Positions 51,409 through 61,310 of a stretch of 64,000 nt of DNA are shown piece after piece (within the stretch, counting starts at the first letter, position 1; every line of letters begins with the position of its first letter). The notes under the pieces are model-generated. The model saw only the letters and a program-made list of their open reading frames with translations, was not told the DNA's origin and did no database searches. The DNA comes from DASPHG01 sp963849605 (GTDB taxonomy: Bacteria; Actinomycetota; Thermoleophilia; Solirubrobacterales; Thermoleophilaceae). A program made the position numbers and the translations under genes. Location: assembly GCA_963849605.1 (NCBI GenBank), contig CAWKHX010000017.1:62001-126000 (forward strand), written 5' to 3'.

Positions 51409-51902
51409 GCGAGCGGGCCGAGCCCTGCGGCGCGCTGCTCCTTAACCACCCGACCGCGCGCGAGCTGCTCGCGCACGCTGTCGTCGAGCGCCGCAGCACG
51501 GAGCGTGTCGGCAACCTTCTGGAGCGTCGCATCGCTCGCGGCGTGGCCGCCGGCCTCGAGCAGCTGCGAGGCACAGCGCACGAGCGAGTTGATCAGCTTG
51601 CGCTGCATCTCCGCCGCCTCCTCGAGCCGCTCACGCGCCCCGGCGGATGACAGCTTCTTGTACACGAGGTGGAGCTCCTCGGTCACGTCGATCAGCTCGC
51701 GCACCTCGTCGGGCCGGTCGCGCTGGACCTGGTTGACGGCCCACGCCGCGACCGACGGCTTCTTCAGCGCCTTGACGGCGGCCGCGGCGTCGGCGTCGCC
51801 CTCCTTGCGGAGCCGCTTCGCCAGCTCGTCGCGCTCGGGCGTGAACTCCGCGAGCGGAAGCGAGTAGAGCCGGTCGACGTCGGCGCCGTGCTTGTCGGAC
51901 AC
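51405..51902 (-). CDS. Helical protein of unknown function
   Basis: 165 residues, almost wholly alpha-helical and charged. The start is GTG 51902. Motif-like stretches are DVDRLYSLPLAEFTPERDEL, AKRLRKEG, KKPSVAAWAVNQVQRDRP and RCASQLLEAGGHAASDAT. I recall similar actinobacterial hypothetical proteins with the KPSVAAWAVNQ motif but no assigned role. No membrane segment or signal. It lies 3 bp or less below the peptidoglycan hydrolase gene on the same strand, depending on where that gene ends. Confidence 0.7.
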   Translation of the reverse strand: MSDKHGADVDRLYSLPLAEFTPERDELAKRLRKEGDADAAAAVKALKKPSVAAWAVNQVQRDRPDEVRELIDVTEELHLVYKKLSSAGARERLEEAAEMQRKLINSLVRCASQLLEAGGHAASDATLQKVADTLRAAALDDSVREQLARGRVVKEQRAAGLGPLA

Positions 51903-51905
51903 GCC

Positions 51906-54107
51906 CTAAAGCGTGCCAGGCGTGCCGAACCCGAAGCACGGGCGCGGATCCGGCTCGAGCGGGCAACCTCGAGCAGAGGCTTCTCGGGCGCGAGGTCGGC
52001 CAGGCTCCGGAGCGGCTTCGTCTGGATGCGGGAAGCCTGCACGGCCATCGCGCGCTCGTACTTGCACGACGTGTTGGCCGCGTCGTGCCACTCGATCTTC
52101 TCCTGGATCCGCGGGTTGCGGAGCGCGCCGACATGGCCGACGACCTTGTCCCACTGGCTCCCTTCGAGGATCGCGCTAGCGGCACCCGCGATGTCCCCAC
52201 CCTCGCTCTGAGCCATGCCCTCACCGGGCCGGAAGCCGACGTGGATGTGGTCCGCGTGGTCGGCCATCGCGAAGCTCGGGCCGCCCAGGTCGAGCAGCGA
52301 GATCAGCTCGGCGGGAACCATCGAGCCCTGCAGCGTGAGCATCGCGCGCACCGCCTGGTCGGTCACGCCACCCGGCTCCTGATGGCCGAGGATCGGCACG
52401 CCGTTGATGGCGGCGATGTCGACCGCGGTGCCCATCGAGTGGTACGAGACGTTGCCGGAGGCCGTGTAGGTGCCGTGGCCGCACTGGAGCGACGTCACGG
52501 TCGGGTTCATCCCGCTCTCCGCGAGGAAGACCAGCAGCGCCAGCACGCGCCGGTCGATGCGGCCCATCTCGATGTCCGTGCGGCCGCAGGGGTAGATCTG
52601 GATCCGGCTGTCGGCGAGGACGCGGCGCGCGAGCAGTGTCTTCGGCAGCAGGATCGCCTGCCCGATGGAGAGCTGACCCTCCTCGTCCTCAGGGTGAAGG
52701 ACGCTCTTGCCCGACGGCCGATACACCGCGGTCTGCTCGAGCAGGCGCCAGCCGTCGAGCATCGGCTTCGGATCGACGAGCGGCGAGTCCTCGCCCGCGG
52801 GGCGGATGCCGAATGTCAGGACGGGCTCGTCGCGGCCGAGCCGGCCGAGCAGCGTGCCTCCGGGCACCTGCGCGTCGCGCCGCAGGCGGATGAACTTGGT
52901 CGTGCCCTTCTTGCGGCCGGGAACCTCGAATCCGCGCTCCATGCGCCGGATGCCCATAGTAGCTGAAGCGGTTGCCGTAGGAGTCCTCGATGACGAGGCC
53001 GATGCGGCGGCCCCGCTTGTTCTTGATCACGCGCTGGACGATGCCGTCGCTGGTGCTGATCACCTTGGCGCGCGGCTCGCCCTCGATGTCCATGTGGTCG
53101 CGCTCCTCGGAGTCGGTCACGACCCGGGCCGGGCTCTCACCGGCGCGCACACGTTCGAGCGCGGAATCGCGGTCGAGCGCGCCGTCGTACTTGGCGTGCC
53201 CGCGGACCGGGAAGCGCCCGTCTGCAAGGCCGGTGAGCGCGCCAACCATCGACGTCGGCATCTGGGCGATCGCCTCCGCGCGCTCGAGCACGTCGGCGAC
53301 GTACCAGTCGGCGTGGTTGTAGGCGAAGATCGCGCGGTACAGGTCGGTCTCGGCGCCGGCCGCCTTCAGGTACTTCGCGGCGGCGAAGATCGCGTCGACC
53401 GGGTTGTAGGGGTCGCGCTCCCCGTCGCGGTTGGCGTCGGTCCCGTACATCTTCCACGTCGCCGGCATGAACTGCATCCACCCCTGCGCACCGGCGGACG
53501 AGATGTTCAGGTTCCGCCCGTAGTCGGTCTCGATCTCGTTGATCGCTGCGAGCACCTCCCAGCGGACCCCGTACTCGATCCCGGCGGCCTGGTAGATCGG
53601 CAGCAGGAAGATCGGGATCCGGAAGCGCTCGATGACGAAGTTGGGCACCGTCCTGAGGTCGGTCGGCGCCGGCAGGAGGTCGGCCGTGGCGGCCTTCTCG
53701 GCCTTGCGCGCGGCGCGCTCCTCGGCCCTCTGCTGTGCGCGCTGCTCAGCGGCGCGGCGCCGGCGCGCCTCGGCCTTCGCCTGCCGGTGAGCGGCGCGGC
53801 GCTCGGCGGCCTGCTGGCGCCGGATCTCCGCGCGCGTGGGACCGCGCTCGGGCTTGGGCTGCGGGCGCGGCTCGGGCTTCGGCTTCGGCTCGGGTGCCGG
53901 CTGCGGCTCAGGCTCGGGCGTGGTCTCGGTCTCGGTCTCGGGCTGCGGCTCCTGCGCGGTCACGCGCACGCCCTGGAGGTCGTGGACCGGAAGCAAATTC
54001 TCCTCGTCCTTCGCACCCCCGCCGCCCAGTGCGGATCCGCCCGCGGCAAAGAGCGCGGCGGCGAGCACAGCGACGATCAGCGGAAGTCGGAGGGTCCTTG
54101 GATTCAT
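51906..54107 (-). CDS. Multidomain peptidoglycan hydrolase (transglycosylase, M23-like, M15-like), frameshifted
   Basis: About 733 residues after repair. Order: signal peptide (LPLIVAVLAAALFAAGGSA), Pro/Glu/Lys-rich linker at about 55-90, an Arg/Ala coiled segment to about 145, then an MltB/SLT-like lytic transglycosylase (VLAAINEIETDYGRNLNISS, GAQGWMQFMPATWKMYG, YNHADWYVADVL). A degenerate M23-like region follows (STSDGIVQRVIKNKRGRRIG, VIEDSYGNRFSYYG). The C-terminal third has the M15 signature SYHSMGTAVDIAAING and DHADHIHVGF. One extra base in the ccc at 52953-52955 breaks the frame. Near the end a second shift is needed to reach the TAG at 51906; without it the frame runs on to 51764. Confidence 0.82.
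53837..53945 (-). repeat. Low-complexity Pro/Glu/Lys linker repeat
   Basis: Imperfect hexanucleotide repeats encode PQPETETETTPEPEPQPAPE, then PKPKPEPRPQPKPERGP. This is a typical extended wall-spanning spacer in the hydrolase; such repeats are prone to length variation. Confidence 0.7.
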
Positions 54108-54207
54108 GGCATGCGGAGCCCGGGTGGTAGGAGGGCTGGAGTTCGCATCGGATTCCCCGCGCGCACGGCTGAAACCGCGAGGCGACGCCTAGGTCAAACG
54201 TCCAGCG

Positions 54208-55401
54208 TCAGAGCTCGTGCCAGCTGCCCTGGACGATCGTCGCGCCCTGGAGCGATGTGAGGTCCCAGAAGGCGGTCGGATCGAAGATGATCGGGCGAGC
54301 CGTGCGCCTTGATGTAGCGTGCCCCCCATGCCGTCAACCGCGACGGAGCCGGTGATCTGCGACTTCTTGAGGATGTTGACCAGGGTGTCGGTCCGTTCGA
54401 GAGGTTCGCCGCGTAGACGATCCCGTAGTAGGTCAGCTTGCCGTCGAAGGTCACGCTGCCGTCCGCAACGACGAAGGCGCCCGGGTTCGCGGCGCTGTTG
54501 ACCTCGATCCGCTTGCGCGCGTACACACCCCAGGTGGACTTCTTCTTGTCGCCCTTGTACCTGCAGTCGCCCTGCTCGACGAACACGAGCTCGCCGGCAG
54601 GTGAGGCGGGGCAGGTCGCGTAGTAGGTGCCGAGTGCCTTCGCGCGCTGGCGCAGCCCGTCGATCGCGGCGGGCGGGAGCGCGTTGCCCACGTAGCCCTC
54701 CTGGATGATGGCGGGCACGATCGACTTCTTCTTCTTCTTCGTGTCGAGGCACTTCGACTTGTAGCCACGCCCGTGCAGCGCAGTACGATCGGCGCCGGCT
54801 GAGCGCTGTTGCCCTGCGTGAGGATCCCGTTCTTGTGGATGTGCTTGATCGTCATGTAGCCGGTCGTGGCGGTATGACGTGGGAAGTTCTCGACGTGCTC
54901 GGTCATCTTCACCTGCGCGACAAGCGACTGAGTCGTGGCGGTGCCGCGCGCATCTGCGCGCACCCAAACGCGGCCGTTCGCGTTCGCGTCCCACGCCGGC
55001 TGGGCGCTGACGATCGCCTCGTCGTAGTAGTCGGCCGCGGATGCGCCGTCGTCGCGAACGCGCAGCGTCCAGGCGCTCGTCTTGTAATCCGCGCCGGTGT
55101 ACTGGCCGCTGATCGACGACGCGTCGGGGCACTTCAGCGAGATGGACTTCTGAGTACAGGTCGGGTAGGCGTCGGCTGCGCTGGCGGGCCAGCTGTTCGA
55201 GAGGACGAATACCTCCGCGTTGAGGACCGCGTCGGTGAGGCTGAACGAGCCCTCCTGCAGCCGCTCGGCCGCCGTCATCCGTGTCTGCGTGTCCACCATG
55301 CTCACCAGCGGGACAGCGATCGACATCATGATCGCCATGACCAGCACCGCCGTCACGAGCGCCGACCCGCGCTCGGCCTGGAGACGTGCCCGGAGCGGCA
55401 T
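54208..55401 (-). CDS. PilX-like type IV pilus assembly protein, four frameshifts
   Basis: About 397 residues after repair. N-terminus RLQAERGSALVTAVLVMAIM is a hydrophobic pilin-like helix without a canonical GFTL cleavage site, as in PilX-type minor pilins. Extracellular part: TGYMTIKHIHKNGILTQGNS, a Lys-run (CLDTKKKKKSIVPAII), AFVVADGSVTFDGKLTYYGI and KKSQITGSVAVDG, a beta-helix-like end found in such proteins. Breaks lie near 54293, in cccccc 54322-54327, near 54396 and at 54770-54772. Repair needs two deletions and two insertions, and the total length then divides by three. Its ATG overlaps the TGA of the next gene (TGATG). Confidence 0.75.
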
Positions 55402-56283
55402 CAAGGGATCACCACGCTGACCGGGCCGTAGTGGCCGACGAGCCCGCCGACATCGGTCACCTCGACCTCGATCTGGTGCGTGCCGCGCTTCTTGGCGTTG
55501 TAGTCGAAGATCGTGCCGCGGCCGACCTCTTCCCGGCGTCGAACCAGCGCACCTCGAGCGGCTGGTCCTCCGGATCGACCGAGTCCGAGGCGTTCAGCAG
55601 GACGTGCCCGATCCCGGCGGGGTCGCCGTGAACGTGCGCGACGGGCACGCGGTTCTGGTTTCGGAGGAAGACGCCGGTCTCGGCCAGCGTCTCCGGGGGC
55701 TCCAGTGACCGGTCGCCGTCGAGGTAGAGCTTCACGGAGATCGACTGGACCTCACCCGCCGGCGGTCCGCCGGTAGGTGAAGATCGGCCGCTCCTGTGAG
55801 CCGGCCCTGTTCGTGATGTTCTCCGCGACCACCGTCGAGCTGCCCCACGCGGTCGAAGGGCAAGTCGCGGTCGACGGGATCGCCGGGGGCGTGGCCGTGG
55901 TCCACGTCTGGGTCTGCTCGCGAACCGTCGCCGAGTTCCGGTTGCCCGCGAGGCAGTAGCGGACGCGCTCGAGGTGCATCGTGTTCGCGCCAGTGGAAGC
56001 GCCGTCGGCAACCGTCTTGAAGACGATGTCGTAGTCGTCCGGACTGCTCGATGATCGTGGGACGCTCGGGCGAGGCCGCGACGTCGCGGAGCTCGTGGAC
56101 GATGCTGCGGGCAGCCGTCCGCACGCGGTCCTGCTGGTCGAGCCGCCGCTCGGAGGTCTTACCCATCCGCGTGACCTGATCGAGCGTCGTCAGAGCCGCG
56201 GCCGACACGATCAGCATGAGCATGCTCGCGATCAGCAGCTCGATCAGCGTCATTCCGCGCTCGTCCTTGAGACGTGCGCTCAT
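55401..56283 (-). CDS. PilW-like minor pilin with C-terminal PKD domain, three frameshifts
   Basis: About 293 residues after repair. Prepilin N-terminus RLKDERGMTLIELLIASMLM: Gly before Met-Thr-Leu-Ile-Glu, the peptidase site with the Glu at +5. A pilin body follows (MHLERVRYCLAGNRNS). The C-terminal 90 residues are PKD-like: NRVPVAHVHGDPAG, LLNASDSVDPEDQPLEVRWF, TIFDYNAKKRGTHQIEVEVT. Breaks: near 56040 (extra base), in the ggg about 55760 (extra base) and near 55530 (missing base). ATG 56283 overlaps the TGA of the upstream gene. Confidence 0.78.
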
Positions 56284-57742
56284 GGCGTCACCAGGTCGGG
56301 GGTTCCGCCGTCCGGCGGAGGAATCGACGGATCCGGCGCGGGCGCCGTCAGGGTGACCGGCCCGACGAGGACCGACTCCTGCAGCCGCGCGTCGACGCGG
56401 TGATCCAGTACTGGTGGGGCTCGATGCCGGGGTCCGGGTCGTCGAACTCGAACTCAGGCTCCTCGGGGTCGACTTCGATTTCGCCGTACCGGTCGGCGAC
56501 GGTGATCCCGTCGCGGTAGATGCGGTACGCGATCGACCGCCCGCGACGGACGGCGTCCACGTCGAGCGTGACGTTGCCCTCGTCGTCCTCGGTGATCGCG
56601 AAGTTCGTCGGAGCGTCCGGCGGCGCGGGCCGCGGAGCGTTTGCGTCGGTCCACATGGATGGAGCGCCCTCGCGCTCGGCTCCCGCCGGATCGCGATCGA
56701 CGGCGACGACCCAGTAGCGCAGCTGCTGGTGGTCCTCGACCGGGGGACTCGGATCGACGCACTGCGCCACCTCCGGGTCCGAGAGCGGGCAGGCGAGCTC
56801 CACCGCGCCCGTTCTTCGGCTGCCGGTAGACCCGGTACCCGATGACGTCGCGCTCGGAGTTGGGAGTCCATTCCGCCTCCACCACGGAGCCGTTGCGGCC
56901 GGCGAAGAAATCCTCGGGCGCCGACGGCGGGTACCGGTTGACGTTCACGTCACCGAGCGCGTCGTGCCCGAGACGCCCGAGGCGTCGAACGCCTGGGCCG
57001 AGACCTCGTACGCGCCGTCGACCGGCGGCAGCAGCCACGAGAAGTGCCAAGTCCTGCCGTCGCCGGCTGCCGACCCCTGCTGTGCGCCGTCAATCGACCA
57101 GACCAGGGCGTTCGCCGTGATCGTGGTGGTCGCGGTGAAGGACGCGCTCGTGATCGCGGGCGTCGTGATCTCCGGCGAGGCCGGGCTCGTCGAGCGTAAG
57201 GCGTTCGCGACGCCGGGGCGGTCCCTGCCGCCGCTCGTCATGAGCGCGTGCTCCGACACGCTCTTCGTGTTCTTGCCCTCCGACCACTTGAAGCGGTGGC
57301 GGTGACGACCTTGTAGTCGATCGGGTTCGCGTCGGTCGTTCCGGCGAGCCTTCGCGCCGGGGCAGTAACCACCGTCGGCGTGCGAACCCGGATGCCGTCC
57401 GCGGGATCGTCGATCCCGCACACCGTCGCCTTCACCGTGAAGGTCGCGTTGCCGCGCTCGATTCGCCACTTGGTGGTGCTGCCGTTTCCACGGAGGTTGG
57501 CGTTCTGCTGCAGCCGGGAGACGATCGAGCTGCTGGTGACCTGGCGGAACGGCAGCTGACGCGCGGCCTCGACGATGTCGCGGGCGAGCCCCATCGCCCG
57601 CCTGGCGGTTCGCCGCGGTCCGCGAGCGCTTGCTGACCGCATCGAACAGCGTGAGCGTGCCGAGGACGCCGACCATCAGGATCGACGCGGCGACCATCAC
57701 CTCGACCATGGTGAATCCGGTTTGGCCCCTGACGCGTTTCAT
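56280..57742 (-). CDS. PilV-like minor pilin with Ig-like and two FN3 domains, five frameshifts
   Basis: About 487 residues after repair. Prepilin N-terminus RVRGQTGFTMVEVMVAASIL with the Gly/Phe cleavage site. The body ends with RTPTVVTAPARRLAG. Then an Ig-like region (ALVWSIDGAQQGSAAG, YEVSAQAFDASGVSG), FN3 domain 1 (YPPSAPEDFFAGRNGSVVEA, VIGYRVYRQPKNG) and FN3 domain 2 (APPDAPTNFAITEDDEGNV, IAYRIYRDG, PHQYWITA). Five single-base shifts, near 57597, 57292, 56945, 56818 and 56402, split it. Pilins are usually 120-200 residues, so the tail of about 300 is exceptional. A tip-adhesin role is inference. Confidence 0.78.
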
Positions 57743-57747
57743 CGTTC

Positions 57748-59548
57748 TCAGGCGGCCGCCGTTACCCGGAGCACTTCCTCGATCGCGGTGCGTCCCGCGC
57801 GGACATGGTCGAGACCGTGGTCCGAGATCCGAGTCATCCCCTCGGAGACGGCGAGGTCCGCGATCCTCTCGGCCGTCTCGCGCGCGAGGATGAGCTCCCG
57901 AATCCCGCGGGTGACCGGCATGACCTCGAAGAGCCCCATCCGTCCACGGAAGCCCGTTGAGCCGCAGCGGACGCAGCCGACGGGGCCGAAGGCCGAGATA
58001 TCCGAGTCGGCTTCGAAGCCGTTCTCATGCAGCGTCTCCGCAGAGATCGTCCGCGGCTCCTTGCACGCGTCGCACAGCGCGCGGGCCAGCCGCTGACCGA
58101 CGACGCAGGTCACGGACGACGCAACCAGGAAGGGCTCGATGCCCATCTCGATCAGGCGCGTGACGGCGCCGGGCGCGTCGTTCGTGTGCAGCGTCGAGAG
58201 GATCAGGTGGCCGGTGAGCGACGACTCGATCGCCGTCAGCGCGGTCTCCCGGTCGCGGATCTCCCCGACCATGATCACGTCGGGGTCCGCGCGCATCATC
58301 GAACGCAGGCCGGCGGCGAAGTCGAGTCCGGTCTTCGAGTTGACCTGGATCTGCTTCATCCCGGCCATCCGCACCTCGACCGGGTCCTCGATCGTGATGA
58401 TCGTCTTCTCCGGGCTCTTGATCGTGCCGAGCGCCGAGTACAGCGTCGTCGACTTACCGGAGCCGGTCGGGCCCGTAACGATCACCGCGCCGTGCGAGCG
58501 CCTGATCGCGGCTTCGAAGCGATCCCGGTCGGCCTCCGCCATGCCCATCTCCTCGAACGTGAGAAGCCGGTCCGTCTTCTCGAGGATGCGCATGACGATC
58601 GACTCGCCCTCGACCGTCGGCAGGGTCACGAGGCGGATGTCGACCACGCGTCCGTCGAGCGAGAGGCTGATGCGGCCGTCCTGCGGGCGCCGGCGCTCGG
58701 CGATGTCGAGGTCGGCCATGATCTTGATTCGCGACACCGCGCCGCGCACCATGCGCCGTGGAATCGAGGTCGAGTCCCACATGACGCCGTCAACGCGGTA
58801 GCGGACCTCCATGTCGCCCGCGGTGGCGTCGAAGTGGATGTCGGACGCGCCGCGCTCGATGGCCGCGGCGATGATCGAGTGGACGAGCCGGACCACCGGC
58901 GCGTCGTCGCCGGGCCCCTCGAGGTCCATGACGCTCGAGCTGGTCGACCTCGTCGACGTCGGTCTCGACGAACATCGAGGACTCGACGCGGTCGAGCTGT
59001 GCGATCACCGCCTCGATGTCATCCCGGCTCGCGACCGCGCGCGTGATGTCGAGCCCGGTGATCATCGTCAGGTCGTCGACCGCGAGGATGTTCGCCGGGT
59101 CCGTCATGGCGACGAGCACGGTCCGGTCGTCGATGAAGGCGACCGGCACCGCGGAGTAACGCTTGGCCGCAGAGGGCTCGACGAGGTTCGCTGCCGTCAT
59201 GTCCGGCTCGAACGTGGACAAGTCGATGTGCGGCAGGCCGTGGCGCTCCGCGACCGCGCGGGCGAGCTGCTCCGCGGTGAGCACGCCGCTCTTCACCAGC
59301 ACCTCGCCGGTCAGCTCGCCGCTGCGCCTGGCAAGCTCGACCGCCGCCTCGACGACGTCGCGCTTGGCGAAGCCCATGTCGGAGATCACCTGTCCGATGC
59401 GGCGCTCGGGCCTGTGCGGACTGCTCGGCTCGGTCAGCCCCGCGAGGCGGCTCGCCACGAACTCGCGGCGGGCGTCTGAGGCAGGCGGCGGCACGCTGCC
59501 GTCATCGCGCGCGTAAGGAGGCCGACTGTCGGGCTGTACGGAGGGCAT
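57748..59548 (-). CDS. pilB: Type IV pilus assembly ATPase PilB/GspE, one frameshift
   Basis: About 599 residues. Drives pilus extension. The N-terminal MshEN/N1 domain has RIGQVISDMGFAKRDVVEAA, LPHIDLSTFEPDMTAANLV; the core has SDIHFDATAGDMEVRYRVDG, Walker A GPTGSGKSTTLYSAL, the Asp box IITIEDPVEVRMAGM, Walker B IMVGEIRDRETA and His box LSTLHTNDAPGAVTRL. A zinc tetracysteine CDACKEP ... CVRCGSTGFRGR is typical of PilB. One extra base near 58940 separates the N-terminal third (DEVDQL) from the core (VMDLEGPG). The start could be 59548, 59560 or 59620. Divergent from pilM; first gene of the minor-pilin unit. Confidence 0.92.
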
Positions 59549-59712
59549 CGGCCACGGCATCGACAGATTCGCGCGCGAGGACGAATCCTGGGCGCGTCCG
59601 AGTGGACGCACACACGACATGTCCAGGCAGCCCTTGCACGACTCAAGGCACCCGTAGGGCGACCCGATGCTGCGAGTGACCCTCCGAACTTCAGTAGGCG
59701 GTGGTCCCTCCC

Positions 59713-60627
59713 ATGCCCATCAAGATTCCAACCAAGCGTGCAGCAAACAGCGGTGTCGGCGTGTACGTCGGCACGTCTCATGTTGCCGCCGTGGCGGCCT
59801 CGCGCAAGCGTGTGATCGCCGCGAAGACCGTCGAGCTCGAGCCGGACGTCGTCCTCGAGGACCGGATCGGCAACCCGGAGGCGCTGAGCGAAGCGCTGCG
59901 CGAGGTGACCTCGGGCAGCGCGTTCGGCCGCCAGGTCTACCTCGGCCTGGGTGCGCAGCACGGGATCGTGCGCGTGCTCGAGATGCCTCTGATCGAGGAC
60001 GCCAAGGAGCGTGACACCGCAGTCCGCTACCACGCCGCGGAGGCGATCGCCATGCCGCTCGAGGACGCGCCGCTCGACCACGCGTTCATCGGCCAGGAGG
60101 TCACCCCCGGCGAGGGCGCACGCATGCGCGTGCTGGTCGCTGCCGCTCGCAGGGGCCGCGTGTACGACCTCGTCGACTGCGTCCGCGCCGCCGGGCTCCG
60201 GCCCCAGGGCCTCGAGCTCGAGCCGTTCGCACTTGTCCGCGCGATCTCCAAGGCGGCGGGCGACAACGAGCCCGCCCGCGTCTACTGCCACATCGGCGAG
60301 CCCGCCACCCTCGTGCTGGCCATCGGCCACGCCTGCCTTCTCACCCGCGTCGTCCCGAACTCCGGCCCCGCGCTGGCCGAGCAGCTCAGGCTGCTCCTCA
60401 CCTACTACACGGGCCAGCCCGGCAGCCAGCCCGTCTTCGAGGTCATCCTCTCCGGCGTTCCGCCGACCGAGACGAAGCTGCTCGAGATGCTCGGCGTCCC
60501 GGACGGCGTCGGAGCGCGCATCGCGGATCCCCTGGGCATCCTCGAGGCCGACGACTCGAAAATTCCCGAGGAGGCGCGGCCGCAGCTCACGCTCGCTGCA
60601 GGCCTTGCGCTCGGAGCGTTCGCATGA
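59713..60627 (+). CDS. pilM: Type IV pilus assembly protein PilM
   Basis: 304 residues. Actin-like ATPase-fold protein that forms the cytoplasmic inner ring of the type IV pilus and holds the N-terminus of PilN. It begins with NSGVGVYVGTSHVAAVAASR, then YLGLGAQHGIVRVLEMPL, YHAAEAIAMPLED, and GLRPQGLELEPFALVRAI. The C-terminal part shows a PilM-like LTLAAGLALGAFA ending. ATG 59713 was chosen; no clear Shine-Dalgarno sequence. The gene starts the plus-strand pil operon and is divergent from pilB. The ATG of pilN overlaps its stop. Confidence 0.88.
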   Translation: MPIKIPTKRAANSGVGVYVGTSHVAAVAASRKRVIAAKTVELEPDVVLEDRIGNPEALSEALREVTSGSAFGRQVYLGLGAQHGIVRVLEMPLIEDAKERDTAVRYHAAEAIAMPLEDAPLDHAFIGQEVTPGEGARMRVLVAAARRGRVYDLVDCVRAAGLRPQGLELEPFALVRAISKAAGDNEPARVYCHIGEPATLVLAIGHACLLTRVVPNSGPALAEQLRLLLTYYTGQPGSQPVFEVILSGVPPTETKLLEMLGVPDGVGARIADPLGILEADDSKIPEEARPQLTLAAGLALGAFA

Positions 60628-61310
60628 GGCGCCTGAACCTTCTCCCGTCTGAGCTGCGCCCGCGCGGTGGCAACGTCCGCCACAGCACCTACGCCGTGCT
60701 CGGCGGCCTCCTCGCGGCGACGCTCGCGATGACGCTCTACTGGTTCGTGCAGAGCGGCGCCAACTCGACCGCCAACGAGATCGAGGGCCTCCACAAGGAG
60801 ACGACCGCCGCGAAGAAAGACGCAGCCTCGCTCGGCCCCTACGCCGCGTTCTCGACCATGAAGGACGCCAGGGAGCGGTCGGTGCGCGTGGTCGCCGAGA
60901 CCCGCTTCGACTACGAACGCCTGACCCGCGAGCTCACGCGCATCCTTCCCGAGCACGTCTGGATCACCGGCCTCGACGTCGGGCCCACCGAGCTCAACCC
61001 CGAGGAGGGAGCGGACTCCGTGCAGCCGGCCGAATCGGCCGGCGCGCTGACCGTGAGCCTTGCGGGCTGTGCCCCGAACCAGCCGACTGTCGCCGACACG
61101 CTCGACCGCCTCACCGCCATCACCGGCGCGACGGGAGTGGACCTGGGTGCCTCCGGGGACGGTTCGGTCACCGGCGGCGGCTCGTCCGGTTCCGGCGGCA
61201 ACGAATCCCTCTTGCAGTCCCCGTCGAGCGCGGGTGGGTGCACGGATTCCGTGTCCTTCCAGGCAACCGTGGACCTCGCCGCTCCGACGCAGAACGGAGC
61301 GGACCTGTGA
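60624..61310 (+). CDS. pilN: Type IV pilus assembly protein PilN
   Basis: 228 residues. The N-terminus MRRLNLLPSELRP is the INLLP motif that docks in PilM. One transmembrane helix (YAVLGGLLAATLAMTLYWFV) follows, then a coiled coil and a periplasm-like small fold (VWITGLDVGPTELN, LTVSLAGCAPNQPTVADTLD). Residues 175-200 are a Gly/Ser linker (GGGSSGSGG). Two late cysteines (AGCAP, GGCTD) may pair. Overlaps pilM by ATGA and pilO by GTGA. Confidence 0.87.
   Translation: MRRLNLLPSELRPRGGNVRHSTYAVLGGLLAATLAMTLYWFVQSGANSTANEIEGLHKETTAAKKDAASLGPYAAFSTMKDARERSVRVVAETRFDYERLTRELTRILPEHVWITGLDVGPTELNPEEGADSVQPAESAGALTVSLAGCAPNQPTVADTLDRLTAITGATGVDLGASGDGSVTGGGSSGSGGNESLLQSPSSAGGCTDSVSFQATVDLAAPTQNGADL

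Noticed and set aside
54208..55401. AAG-run (KKKKK codons) as a slippery regulatory repeat in the PilX-like gene
   Set aside because: Frame is maintained across the run and the nearby break is at 54770, outside it.
57748..59620. Two separate PilB-like proteins
   Set aside because: The N1 domain and ATPase core are complementary parts of one PilB and join by removing one base near 58940.
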